A DNA stretch of 64,000 nucleotides. Source: Acidobacteriota bacterium (GTDB lineage Bacteria; Acidobacteriota; Terriglobia; Terriglobales; SCQP01). The notes beneath the pieces are model-generated. The model worked only from the letters and a program-made list of their open reading frames with translations. It was not told where the DNA came from and searched no databases. The stretch spans positions 1 to 64,000 of the forward strand of contig JAJYIU010000011.1 in assembly GCA_021789895.1 (NCBI GenBank), read 5' to 3'. The translations under genes and the position numbers were made by a program. Below, piece after piece: positions 49,074-58,102 of this stretch. Numbering within the stretch: the first letter of the stretch is position 1; every line of letters starts with the position of its first letter.

Positions 49074-49376
49074 ATGAAAAAATATCCGGGCGGCGCCGAA
49101 GTGAAGGGCGGCTTCTATTGGAAGCTCTCCAGTTGGGAACTGATCGCGGTGGAAGGCAGGCGGGGACGGTTGCCGGACGGCGCCGAAAGCGCCTACGCGC
49201 ATGTGCCGGTGATTTTATTTCTCCCGTTGGCGCTGCTGATGAGCGCTCTCTACGTGATCTTTCTTCCGCTCTCCGGCTTTGTCATATTTTTCGGGCTGGG
49301 AGGCAAGCGCCTGGGGAAAAGGCTCTACGCCTGGACCCGGACGCTGCAGCGCCAGAGAGGCTGGACGCGCTCCTAA
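49074..49376 (+). CDS. small membrane protein of unknown function
   Basis: 100 aa; central hydrophobic hairpin 'VPVILFLPLALLMSALYVIFLPLSGFVIFFGLGG'; AAAGGAGG-like RBS upstream (gaagaaaggaggc). Confidence 0.7.
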   Translation: MKKYPGGAEVKGGFYWKLSSWELIAVEGRRGRLPDGAESAYAHVPVILFLPLALLMSALYVIFLPLSGFVIFFGLGGKRLGKRLYAWTRTLQRQRGWTRS

Positions 49377-49412
49377 CCGAACCAGGCGGCGCCGCTGGCG
49401 GGGCCGCCCCCG

Positions 49413-50072
49413 CTAGGACTCGATCCGAATCACCCCTTGGCGGATGGCGAAGCGGACCAGGTCGGTGCGGTTGTGCAGGTTCAACTTCTGCATCACGTGC
49501 TCGCGGTGCGACATCGCGGTTTTGACGCTGGTGCCGAGCAGTTGCGCGATTTCCTTGTTGCTATGGCCCAGCGCCACCAGCCGCAGCACCTGCTTCTCGC
49601 GGTCGGTGAGCGCGTCGTACGGATCCGCCGCGGCCTCGCCGCCCGCGCCCGGCGCGTAGCTCTCGATCGCTTCCTGTGCAACCTTGGGATCGAGCACCAG
49701 CCCGCCTTCGGCGGCGGAGCGGATCGAGGCGGCCAGTTGCGCTCCCAGCATGTGCTTGAGAATGTAGCCGGCGATGCCGAGCTTGAGAAAGCGGTGGATG
49801 TACTCGCGGTCGTCGTACTGCGTCAGCACCAGCACCCGGGTGCGGGGCGACTCACGCCGGATCTCCAGCGTGGCTTCGAGCCCGCCCAGGCCAGGCATGG
49901 CGATATCCATTAGCACGATTTCCGGCTTCAGCCGGCGGCTGAGCTCGATCGCGGCGCGGCCGTCGGCGGCTTCGCCCACGACCTCGATATCGGCCGTGTC
50001 CCTGAGCAGCGCCTTGATGCCGTCGCGCATCAGCGCATGATCGTCGGCGATTAGCACCCGAATCTTACTCAT
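49413..50072 (-). CDS. NarL/FixJ-family response regulator
   Basis: REC 'IRVLIADDHALMRDGIKALL', 'VLMDIAMPGLGGLE'; LuxR-type HTH 'LTDREKQVLRLVALGHSNKEIAQLLGTSVKTAMSHREHVMQKL'. Confidence 0.96.
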   Translation of the reverse strand: MSKIRVLIADDHALMRDGIKALLRDTADIEVVGEAADGRAAIELSRRLKPEIVLMDIAMPGLGGLEATLEIRRESPRTRVLVLTQYDDREYIHRFLKLGIAGYILKHMLGAQLAASIRSAAEGGLVLDPKVAQEAIESYAPGAGGEAAADPYDALTDREKQVLRLVALGHSNKEIAQLLGTSVKTAMSHREHVMQKLNLHNRTDLVRFAIRQGVIRIES

Positions 50073-51933
50073 GGCTATCTCCCAGCGGCGCGCTTAGCAG
50101 CAGCCGCGTGCCTTCCCCCGGCGCTGACTCGATCTCGGCGCGCCCGCCGAGCAAGTCCAGCCGCTCGCGAATCCCCGCCAGCCCCAGCCCGCGCCCGCCA
50201 TCGCTCAAGCCGGCGCTGGGCAGATCGAAGCCCCGGCCGTCGTCTTCGATTTCGATCGTCACCGCCCCCGCGCCGCGCATGCATTGGATCAGCACCGTCT
50301 CGGCCTGGGCGTGGCGGGCGATGTTGCTGATGGCTTCCTGGGCGGCGCGGAACAGGCTGGTTTCCACCTCCAGCGGCAGCCGGCGTTCGTCGCTCTCGTC
50401 GAACTCGCAATGCACCTCCACCCCGCGCGGCGCCAGGTCGCGCATCGCGTACCAGCGAATCGCCGGAAACAGCCCCAGGTCGTCGAGCACGGAAGGGCGC
50501 AGATCGAAGGCCAGCCGATGAATGCCGGCGATGATGCGCTGGGCGAGGTTCTGGGCTTGTTCCAGCGCCGCGCGCGCCGCGCCCGGGGGCAGCGCGTGGC
50601 CGGCGCGGTCCAGTCCGGCGGCCAGCACCGAGGCCACCTGCGCGGTCTCGTCGTGCAGTTCGCGGGCGATACGCCGCCGCTCCTCCTCCTGGGCGACGAT
50701 GACTTTTTGCAGCAACTGCGCCCGCAGCGCCTCGCGCGCGCGCAATTCGCGGTTAAGCTGGCCGATTTCCCGGGTTCGCGCCTCGACCCGCGTTTCCAGC
50801 TCGTTGCGCGCCTGCTCGGCTTGCTCCATCGAGCGCTTCAGATCGAGCCGCATGCGCTCGAGCGCTTCGCCCAGCTCGCCCACCTCGTCGCTGCCCAGGT
50901 GCGGAATCGGCGTCTCCAGTTCGCCCGCGCGCATGCGCCGCGCCCGCCGGGTCAGCAGCGCCAGCGGCGAGGTGATGCTGCTGGCGGCGCCCAGCGCGAA
51001 CAGCAGCGTCAGCAGCATCACCAGCGGAAGCCAGAACAGCATCTGTTTTTGCAGCTCGATCGCCGGCTGAAATGCCAGCGCCACCGGCTGGTGCAGGCTG
51101 ATGCCCCAGGGCGCGAGCGGCGAAACCGGCGCGAATGCCATCAATTCCTGCACCCGCTGCGGGACCGCCCCGCCGTGGCAGGTGTGGCAAGTGCCGGTGC
51201 TGGCGCGCTGGCCGCGGATGAGCCCGCCGATAAAGTGGCGATGATCGCTCGAGGCGTACAGCCGGCGCGGATCGGTGCTGGCGAGCACCGTGCCCTCCCG
51301 GCTGACTAGATCGATCGTCTCTCCCGGCGCGGCGTGCGCGATGCCCAGCAACGAGCGGAAGCGCCGGCTGGCGGGCGCAATCTCCCCCGCCACCAGCCCG
51401 GAGGCGCTGCCGCGCCAACTCCGCCAGGGCACGAAGAAATAGAGCCGCCGCCGCCCATCCGGCAAAGTCACCAGCGGCGAGATGACGGGCAGCCCGGAAC
51501 CCAGCGCCTGCGCGGCGGCGGGAATGGCCGCGGGAAAGGCAGCCGCCGGGCTCGGGCGGGCTGCCGGCGCATACAGCGGCGCCTGGCGCTGGCCGCCCGT
51601 CAGCAGCACGCGGTCGAACAGGCGGGAGCGCAGATAGGCTTCGCGCAGGATCGCCTGGCGGGCGCGGCGCGAAGGCGGCTGGCGCCCGCCCAGCGCCGCG
51701 GCCACCTGGTTCAGCCGCTCCATTTCCGTCTGCACTCGGGCGGCGGCGCTGGCCGCAACGCCGGCGGCGATCTGCTGGCGCTCATTCGAAATCTGGCGCT
51801 CAAATGAGCGGATCCCGGTCCAGCTCAACCCGGCCAGCACACCCGCCGGCGCCAGCGCCCCGGCCAGCGTCAGCAGCACAATGCGCGCGCGCAAGCCGTG
51901 CCGCAGGCGATGTTTGAGCTCCGCGCCGTTCAT
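50065..51933 (-). CDS. NarX-like (HisKA_3) sensor histidine kinase with CXXCH heme-c motif in the extracytoplasmic sensor domain
   Basis: Two TMs, HAMP, 'EEERRRIARELHDETAQVASVLAAGLD', 'ISNIARHAQAETVLIQ'; 'STGTCHTCHGGAVP' (codons 51175-51189, minus strand). Confidence 0.94.
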   Translation of the reverse strand: MNGAELKHRLRHGLRARIVLLTLAGALAPAGVLAGLSWTGIRSFERQISNERQQIAAGVAASAAARVQTEMERLNQVAAALGGRQPPSRRARQAILREAYLRSRLFDRVLLTGGQRQAPLYAPAARPSPAAAFPAAIPAAAQALGSGLPVISPLVTLPDGRRRLYFFVPWRSWRGSASGLVAGEIAPASRRFRSLLGIAHAAPGETIDLVSREGTVLASTDPRRLYASSDHRHFIGGLIRGQRASTGTCHTCHGGAVPQRVQELMAFAPVSPLAPWGISLHQPVALAFQPAIELQKQMLFWLPLVMLLTLLFALGAASSITSPLALLTRRARRMRAGELETPIPHLGSDEVGELGEALERMRLDLKRSMEQAEQARNELETRVEARTREIGQLNRELRAREALRAQLLQKVIVAQEEERRRIARELHDETAQVASVLAAGLDRAGHALPPGAARAALEQAQNLAQRIIAGIHRLAFDLRPSVLDDLGLFPAIRWYAMRDLAPRGVEVHCEFDESDERRLPLEVETSLFRAAQEAISNIARHAQAETVLIQCMRGAGAVTIEIEDDGRGFDLPSAGLSDGGRGLGLAGIRERLDLLGGRAEIESAPGEGTRLLLSAPLGDSHE

Positions 51934-52017
51934 CGGCCCGCTTTCTTCCCATCGGCGTGGACGGTTCGCGGCCGCTGCCGCGACCGGAACCCGGCGCGGC
52001 CCGGGACGCCCGCCAGG

Positions 52018-52755
52018 CTAATGGGGTTTGGCCCCCAGCGCCGGTTCTGGCGCCGGCTCCGCCGCTTCCGCCGGCAACTCGGGATAATCGCGCGCGTACT
52101 CCAGCGGATGCTCCTTCTGCATCCGTTCCCGGCTGATTTTTCCGGTAAAGATGCTGGTATCGCCGGGAAATACGTCGGGCGCTAGATGGGCGTTGAAGAT
52201 GTGCCAGGTGATCACCACCAGGAAGGCGAGCAGCCCCTCGTAGCCGTGCACGATGACCGCCGCGGGAATCAACTGGCCCGGCAGCATGCGGGCGGCCTGC
52301 ATCGGGTAGAGCAGCATGAAGCCGGTCAGAATCATGATCGTGCCGCCCAGCACCAGGCCCCAGTATTCGAATTTCTGGCGGTAATCGTAGCGGTCGAAGG
52401 CCGCTTTTTCCTCGCTCAGCCGCAGGTAATAGCGCAGCGTGAGCATGGCGTCGCGCATGTCTTTGCGGTTGGGAACCATCGAGGGTCGCGCCCGGCCCCG
52501 CATCACGGCCAGCATCTGGTTGGCGAAATGCTCCAGCGCCAGCGCGGTAAACAGCCACCCCGAAGCGCGGTGAATCCAGCGGGTGCGGTCAATCCCGCCC
52601 AGCCCGGCGATGATGCCGGCGGCCCAGCCGGCATGGAAAAATTCCTGCGCCAGCCCGGTCACCGCCAGGATCGTGAACAGCACCATCACCGCAAAATGCT
52701 CGATCCGCTGCCGGCGGGAAAAGCGGCGTACGAACGTCGTCTCTTTCGGCTTCAC
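52018..52755 (-). CDS. cytochrome b561/formate-dehydrogenase-gamma-like membrane cytochrome b
   Basis: GTG start overlapping upstream multiheme stop; 'QRIEHFAVMVLFTILAVTGL', 'WIHRASGWLFTALALEHF', 'VIVHGYEGLLAFLVVITWHIFNAHL'; similar tail to the 47980 gene product. Confidence 0.88.
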   Translation of the reverse strand: MKPKETTFVRRFSRRQRIEHFAVMVLFTILAVTGLAQEFFHAGWAAGIIAGLGGIDRTRWIHRASGWLFTALALEHFANQMLAVMRGRARPSMVPNRKDMRDAMLTLRYYLRLSEEKAAFDRYDYRQKFEYWGLVLGGTIMILTGFMLLYPMQAARMLPGQLIPAAVIVHGYEGLLAFLVVITWHIFNAHLAPDVFPGDTSIFTGKISRERMQKEHPLEYARDYPELPAEAAEPAPEPALGAKPH

Positions 52756-53840
52756 CGGTTCACCACCACCCGCCACAAGTGCAGCAGGATTTGCAGTATC
52801 AGTCCGCCGATGATGAACGGGATGAAGATGCCATAAAACATCTTGACCCCGTAAACCAGCGGCGCATGCCGCAGGCTGGGGGCATAATGCCCCAGCCAGG
52901 CGGCGGGGAAATTGGCGGTCGCTCCGGGATGGCAGCGCTGGCAGGTCTTCAGCAGGTTGGCCTTGATCACCTTCGAGCCCGCTCCCGTCACCGGCGTGAT
53001 GTCGTGCACCCCGTGGCAATCGGTGCAGGTGGCGGTGAACTCGGCCGGGGTGATGTTTTCCTTGCGGTAGAGCGATGCCGTCATGCCGTGAAAATCGGCC
53101 AGGTAGGTGGTCAGCACCTGGGTCGAAATTTTGTACTTGGCCATCAACGCCGGATTGGCGTGGCAGCGGGCACAGAGCTGCGGAATATTCAAATGCCAGC
53201 TTCGGGCCAGCGGGTTGGCAATCGCGTGCGCTTGGTGGCAATCGGTGCAGACCGGAACGTCGGGGTTGCCGTCCACTAGCGCCCGGCCATGAACGCTGCG
53301 CAGGTAAACTTGCTCGATCTGGCCGTGGCATTTGCCGCAAGTGCGCGAAATCAGCGAGCGCGGCTGGTTGGGCGGCTGTATATCGTGCGCGCCGTGGCAA
53401 TCCACGCAAACCGGAGCATTGCGATTGCCCTTGGATAGGGTGGTGAAATGGATGCTGTCCAGCAGGCGGGTGTACTGCTCGAAATGGCAGTTCCGGCAGA
53501 CCTGGTAATAGGTCAGCGAGACGGCGCGGCGGTTGGGAAAGGGCCGGGGCGGATGCGGCGCCGTCGTGATATCGGTGTGGCAATCCACACAGGCGAGCTT
53601 GCCGCCGTGCACGGAATGCGCAAACTGGCGCGCATCCACATAGAGTGACAACGAGCTGCCGTCGCCCAGGCGCGTGGCAAAGCCGGCCTGGCCGTGGCAG
53701 GCCAGGCAAGTGGCGTTGGGAATTGCGCCCTGGGCCAGCGCCGTCGCCATTCCCAGCAGCCCCCAGCCCAGCGCCAGCCTGGCCAGGCGCGCCCCCCAAC
53801 GCCCGCTCGACGCCTTCTCCCTCTGCCTTGACTGCTGCAT
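52752..53840 (-). CDS. 9-heme multiheme c-type cytochrome with C-terminal membrane anchor
   Basis: 9 CXXCH motifs counted (CLACH, CVDCH, CRNCH, CVDCH, CGKCH, CTDCH, CARCH, CTDCH, CQRCH); C-terminal TM 'FIPFIIGGLILQILLHLW'. Confidence 0.95.
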   Translation of the reverse strand: MQQSRQREKASSGRWGARLARLALGWGLLGMATALAQGAIPNATCLACHGQAGFATRLGDGSSLSLYVDARQFAHSVHGGKLACVDCHTDITTAPHPPRPFPNRRAVSLTYYQVCRNCHFEQYTRLLDSIHFTTLSKGNRNAPVCVDCHGAHDIQPPNQPRSLISRTCGKCHGQIEQVYLRSVHGRALVDGNPDVPVCTDCHQAHAIANPLARSWHLNIPQLCARCHANPALMAKYKISTQVLTTYLADFHGMTASLYRKENITPAEFTATCTDCHGVHDITPVTGAGSKVIKANLLKTCQRCHPGATANFPAAWLGHYAPSLRHAPLVYGVKMFYGIFIPFIIGGLILQILLHLWRVVVNR

Positions 53841-53987
53841 ACGCCCCTGTAGGCAGCCTAGAAAAAATTCCTCGCCGCGGCTGTGAACACGGCGGGCTCA
53901 AGCGGTGACGGAAGTCACCCGGGCCCCGCCCGGCGCCCGCCGCCGTACGCTTACTTCCTTGCCGCGGCTTGCATTACAATGCTGCCC

Positions 53988-55295
53988 ATGTCATCCCTGC
54001 CGATCCCCGCCCGTAGAAGCTTCCGGCGTGCGATCGTTCCGGCTCTGCCGCTGCTGTTGACCGCGGCGCTCGCGGCGCAGAAAATCACCGCGCTTCACGT
54101 ATTGGGCAGCCGCAGTTACACTCCGGCGCAGGTGGTCGCCGCCAGCGGCCTGCGCCTGGGCGAGCCCTTTTCCCCGGCGGTCGCTCAAGCCGCGGCCAAT
54201 CGGCTGGTCGCCACCGGCGTTTTCGCCAACGTGCATTTCTCCTACGCCGAAGACGCCGCCGGCGCCGCCATTACCCTGACCCTCGCCGACCAGCCGCGGT
54301 CCGCGCCCGTTCGCTTCGATAATTTTGTCTGGTTCACCCCGGCGCAACTGCAACAGGCGCTGGCTGCGATTCCGCTCTTCGATGGCCGGCTTCCGGAAAA
54401 TTCCGGCAGCCTGATCCAGAGGGTGACCGACCGGCTGCAGCAATTGCTCGCCGCCCAACAGTTGCCCGGCACGGTGGTTTCTTCGCTCCGCCAATTGGGG
54501 CCGGAAGACGTCTATGTGTTTCACGTTCAAAACGCGAAACTCGCAGCCGTGGCCTATAGCTTTCCCGGAGCCCCGGCCGGCTTGCTGCCGCTGCTCGAAC
54601 AGGCGGTGGCCGATTATGGCCCTCAAGCCGGGCTCGGCCGCGGCTATTCTGAGCTGGCGGTGGCCGCGTTTGCCCGCGGCACTTTACGGGAACTTTGCCG
54701 CCGTGAAGGCTACCTCGGGGCCCGCTTTTCCTCTCCCCGCGCGCGCCTGCTGCCAGGCTCTACCCGCGCCCTGACCGTGCTCTTGCCGCTCGCTGCCGGC
54801 CCGGTGTATCGTCTGGGCGGGATTCAATGCGCCGGATCGCCGGTCTTTCGTTGCGCTCAACTCCAGGCGGCGGTGCTGCGCCGGAGCGGGTTGCAACCTG
54901 GTGCGGTGGCCGATTACGGCCAACTGCAGCAGGGAATTCTCTCGCTCACCCCGCTTTATAAAAATCATGGCTACTTCAGCGTTCAAATTCGAACTAAGCC
55001 GCGCCTCGACGCAGCCGCCGCGATCGCCGATATCGAGCTCAAAATCCAGTCCGGCCCGCTCTATGCTTTTGGCCGCCTGCTGGTACGGGGCTGGGAACCG
55101 GCCATGGCGGCGAAAATCGCCGCCGCCTGGAAGCCCGCCCCCGGCCAGCCCTCCAACTCGAAATACCTGGTGCAGCTCGCGCAAAAATTGGGCTTGAATT
55201 TCCGCTATGAGCTGTCCGCCGACCCGCTGACGCGGCAGGTGAACATCGTCATTCAGCCCAGACGCCCGGCCTACGGTTCCACCGGATTGCCATGA
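53988..55295 (+). CDS. secreted POTRA-repeat protein without an evident beta-barrel
   Basis: 'KITALHVLGSRSYTPAQVVAASGLRLGEPFSPAVAQAAANRLVATGVFANVHFSY' POTRA-like; later 'YGQLQQGILSLTPLYKNHGYFSVQI'. Confidence 0.75.
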   Translation: MSSLPIPARRSFRRAIVPALPLLLTAALAAQKITALHVLGSRSYTPAQVVAASGLRLGEPFSPAVAQAAANRLVATGVFANVHFSYAEDAAGAAITLTLADQPRSAPVRFDNFVWFTPAQLQQALAAIPLFDGRLPENSGSLIQRVTDRLQQLLAAQQLPGTVVSSLRQLGPEDVYVFHVQNAKLAAVAYSFPGAPAGLLPLLEQAVADYGPQAGLGRGYSELAVAAFARGTLRELCRREGYLGARFSSPRARLLPGSTRALTVLLPLAAGPVYRLGGIQCAGSPVFRCAQLQAAVLRRSGLQPGAVADYGQLQQGILSLTPLYKNHGYFSVQIRTKPRLDAAAAIADIELKIQSGPLYAFGRLLVRGWEPAMAAKIAAAWKPAPGQPSNSKYLVQLAQKLGLNFRYELSADPLTRQVNIVIQPRRPAYGSTGLP

Positions 55296-55361
55296 AGTGG
55301 TTCTTTAAGCTTGTGTGGATAAGTTAATGATTTGATGGTTCATCGCTGGAGGACTGCAGGC

Positions 55362-55853
55362 ATGTTGAATCCCTATGCATCGTTACTCGGCAGCCGCCCT
55401 CCTTTGGCGGTGATTGCCGCCACCGCGGGCCAACTGCAGGCGCTGGCGGCCCGCCTGGGCCCGTCCGGCCTGGAGCAGCCGCGCGCGCCGGGCAAATGGA
55501 CCGCGCGCCAGATCTTCAGCCATCTCGCCGACTGCGAAATCGCTTTCGGCTTTCGCTTGCGCCAGGCCGTGGCCGAAGAGCGCCATACCATACAGCCCTT
55601 CGACCAGGATCTCTGGGCCCGCGGCTATGCCCATACCCGCGCCGAAGCCGCGCTGGCGGCGTTTCTCGCCTTGCGGCAATGGAATGTCGAATTCATCGAG
55701 CGCCTGGCACCGGCGCAACTGGCAAAAAAAGTCATGCATCCGGATCGCGGCGAGATGACCGTCGCCGTCATCGTGGAGACCATGGCCGGCCACGACCTCA
55801 ACCACCTCGCTCAGCTCGAGACCATCGCCGCGCGGCCTCCGGCAGCGAAATAG
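55362..55853 (+). CDS. DinB-family protein
   Basis: 'KWTARQIFSHLADCEIAFGFRLRQAVAEE', 'GHDLNHLAQLETI' His triad positions. Confidence 0.85.
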   Translation: MLNPYASLLGSRPPLAVIAATAGQLQALAARLGPSGLEQPRAPGKWTARQIFSHLADCEIAFGFRLRQAVAEERHTIQPFDQDLWARGYAHTRAEAALAAFLALRQWNVEFIERLAPAQLAKKVMHPDRGEMTVAVIVETMAGHDLNHLAQLETIAARPPAAK

Positions 55854-56024
55854 AAATCATGGCAGGTCCGGCTTTATAGCTTGAGTTCCGGATGTGCTTT
55901 GCGTATCCAGCGCTCAACCTGATCGCGCAGATCTGAGGCGAACTCTGCCATCTGATTGCGGCTGGATGGGCGTGATCTGCCTATCTCGCTCTTTGCCGCT
56001 GGTGAAGCGTATAATTTCCCCCTT

Positions 56025-57488
56025 ATGGTTCGCTCCACCCGCCGACGTTTTCTGAAATTTTCCGCCGCCACCACCGCCGCCGCCGGGCTCGCCAATCCGC
56101 TTTCTGCGGCGCAGCCCGCCGCCGCCCAGCCCGGAGATAGCGTCCCCGCGCCTTCAGGCGCCATCGCCTGGCGCATCACCGACCCGGCGCGCCGCTATGC
56201 CGCCGCCGCCGGGCTGCACTGGCGGCCGGCCGCCGCCGCCGCCGCTCCCTCCCCTTCCGCGGAGATCACCCTCTACCCGCACTGGCGCCAGCAGGAAATC
56301 CTCGGCTTTGGCGCGGCCATGACCGACGCCGCCTGCTACAACCTGGCGCAGATGCCGCCCGCGGCCCGCGATCATCTGCTGCACACTTTCTTCTCGCCCG
56401 GCGAGATGAATTTCAGCGTCTGCCGCGCCTGCGTCGGCTCCAGCGACTATTCGCGCACCCTCTACAGCTTCGACGAAGGCGAGCCCGATCCCACCCTGGC
56501 GCGTTTCTCCATCGCCCACGACCAGGCCTACATCTTGCCCATGCTGCGCCGCGCCCGCGCCCTGCAGCCCGATTTATTCCTCCTCGCCTCGCCCTGGAGC
56601 CCGCCCGGTTGGATGAAAGACAATAACTCGATGAAGGGCGGCACCATCCGCCGCCACCTGCTGCCGGTGTACGCGCAATATATCGTCAAATTCCTGCAGG
56701 CCTACCGCGCTGCCGGGGTCGAAATCAACGCCGTCTCGCCGCAGAACGAGGTGGATACCGATCAGGACGGCGCGATGCCCGCCTGCCTTTTTCCCCAGGA
56801 AATCGAAGTCGGCTACGTCAGTCAATTTCTAGGCCCGGCCATACGCCGCGCCGGCCTTCCCACCGCCATCTGGCTGATTGACCACAACTACAACCTCTGG
56901 GGCCGGGCCATCTGCGAGCTGGACGATCCCGAGGTCCGCCGCTATGCGGATTCCATCGCCTGGCATGGCTACGTCGGCCGCCCGGAATGGATGCAGAAGG
57001 TTGCCGCCGTCCACCGCGAGGTGAAGATGTATTGGACCGAGGGCGGGCCCGACTACACCGCCCCCGATTACGCCACCGACTGGGCGCGCTGGAGCCACAC
57101 CTTCACCGGCGTGCTGCGCAATGGCCCGCGCTGCATCATCGCCTGGAACCTGGTGCTCGACGAGCGCGGCCGCCCCAACATCGGCCCGTTCAGTTGCGGC
57201 GGCGTGGTAACGGTGAACTCCGCCAGTAAAAAAGTCAGCCCCAGCGGGCAGTATTGGGCCTTCAATCACTACTCCCGGGCGATACGCCGCGGCGCGCGCA
57301 TCCTCGGCTCGGAAGGCGCCGGGCCGGGCGTGGATCACCTCGCCGCGCTCAATCCGGACGGCCAATATGCCCTGGTGTTGACCAACCCCACCACCGCCGC
57401 GCGCCCGCTGCGACTGCGCCTGGGCGCCGCCGCCGCCGAGCTGACGCTGCCGCCCGACTCGGTTTCGACCCTGACCTGGGGTGAGTAA
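56025..57488 (+). CDS. glycoside hydrolase family 30 (glucosylceramidase-like), putative Tat signal
   Basis: 'RRRFLKFSAATTAAAG'; 'QEILGFGAAMTDAACYNL', 'SPQNEVDTDQDG', 'MYWTEGGPDY'. Confidence 0.9.
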   Translation: MVRSTRRRFLKFSAATTAAAGLANPLSAAQPAAAQPGDSVPAPSGAIAWRITDPARRYAAAAGLHWRPAAAAAAPSPSAEITLYPHWRQQEILGFGAAMTDAACYNLAQMPPAARDHLLHTFFSPGEMNFSVCRACVGSSDYSRTLYSFDEGEPDPTLARFSIAHDQAYILPMLRRARALQPDLFLLASPWSPPGWMKDNNSMKGGTIRRHLLPVYAQYIVKFLQAYRAAGVEINAVSPQNEVDTDQDGAMPACLFPQEIEVGYVSQFLGPAIRRAGLPTAIWLIDHNYNLWGRAICELDDPEVRRYADSIAWHGYVGRPEWMQKVAAVHREVKMYWTEGGPDYTAPDYATDWARWSHTFTGVLRNGPRCIIAWNLVLDERGRPNIGPFSCGGVVTVNSASKKVSPSGQYWAFNHYSRAIRRGARILGSEGAGPGVDHLAALNPDGQYALVLTNPTTAARPLRLRLGAAAAELTLPPDSVSTLTWGE

Positions 57489-57500
57489 AAATATTCCATT

Positions 57501-58094
57501 TCATTCGGTAAGCAAAATTCGTCTAAATTTTCCATCTTTCCAATAAAACCCTATATCGGCCGCTTCCAGGGCCGCATAGTCGATCAGATCATATTGAATG
57601 TGAATGACTTCATCTCGTTCTGCCGATTCATATTTGCCGGCGTGGAATACCTCGACAACCATTACATGGGCAGACATCTCAGTAGCTGGAATCAACACAT
57701 GGAGCTTGAATTCTTTCCTTTTCCATCGGAAAACCAGTGCAAGTGCGGCAATATATCTAGCATTTCCCAACATCTTGACCAGTGAGACTGCATAACCTGT
57801 GATGCCAGGGCCAAATTTACCTCTGGCTAATCCAGGGCATTGGTTTGGACGCGTATGCTGCCATATGACTTGATCGTCAGACACAAGATCTTTCAGCCCG
57901 ACTATGTGCATACCGGGGAAACGTTTTGCGATTAACTTCAGTGCCGCCGGCGGCAATTTGCAACCGGCCCTTGCGGGAACTTTACCGGCAGCATGAAGCC
58001 ATGAAACGTTCGGAGCTTTGGCATGAAGGCATAACGAGAATGCCGGAATCGCTAGCAGCCATGCAAAAAGCACCCACATGGTTTTCAATCTCAT
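57501..58094 (-). CDS. hypothetical exported protein
   Basis: Signal 'MWVLFAWLLAIPAFSLCLHA'; 197 aa; locally lower GC. Confidence 0.6.
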   Translation of the reverse strand: MRLKTMWVLFAWLLAIPAFSLCLHAKAPNVSWLHAAGKVPARAGCKLPPAALKLIAKRFPGMHIVGLKDLVSDDQVIWQHTRPNQCPGLARGKFGPGITGYAVSLVKMLGNARYIAALALVFRWKRKEFKLHVLIPATEMSAHVMVVEVFHAGKYESAERDEVIHIQYDLIDYAALEAADIGFYWKDGKFRRILLTE

Positions 58095-58102
58095 AGCAAT
58101 TT

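Noticed and set aside
52756-53901. N-terminal extension of the cytochrome b ORF across the 9-heme gene
   Set aside because: Alternate-frame read of the multiheme gene; GTG at 52755 with stop overlap is the better start.
55874-56179. 101-aa minus-strand ORF between DinB and GH30
   Set aside because: Largely overlaps the GH30 start antisense; the last 25 codons look protein-like but are too short to call a gene or pseudogene.
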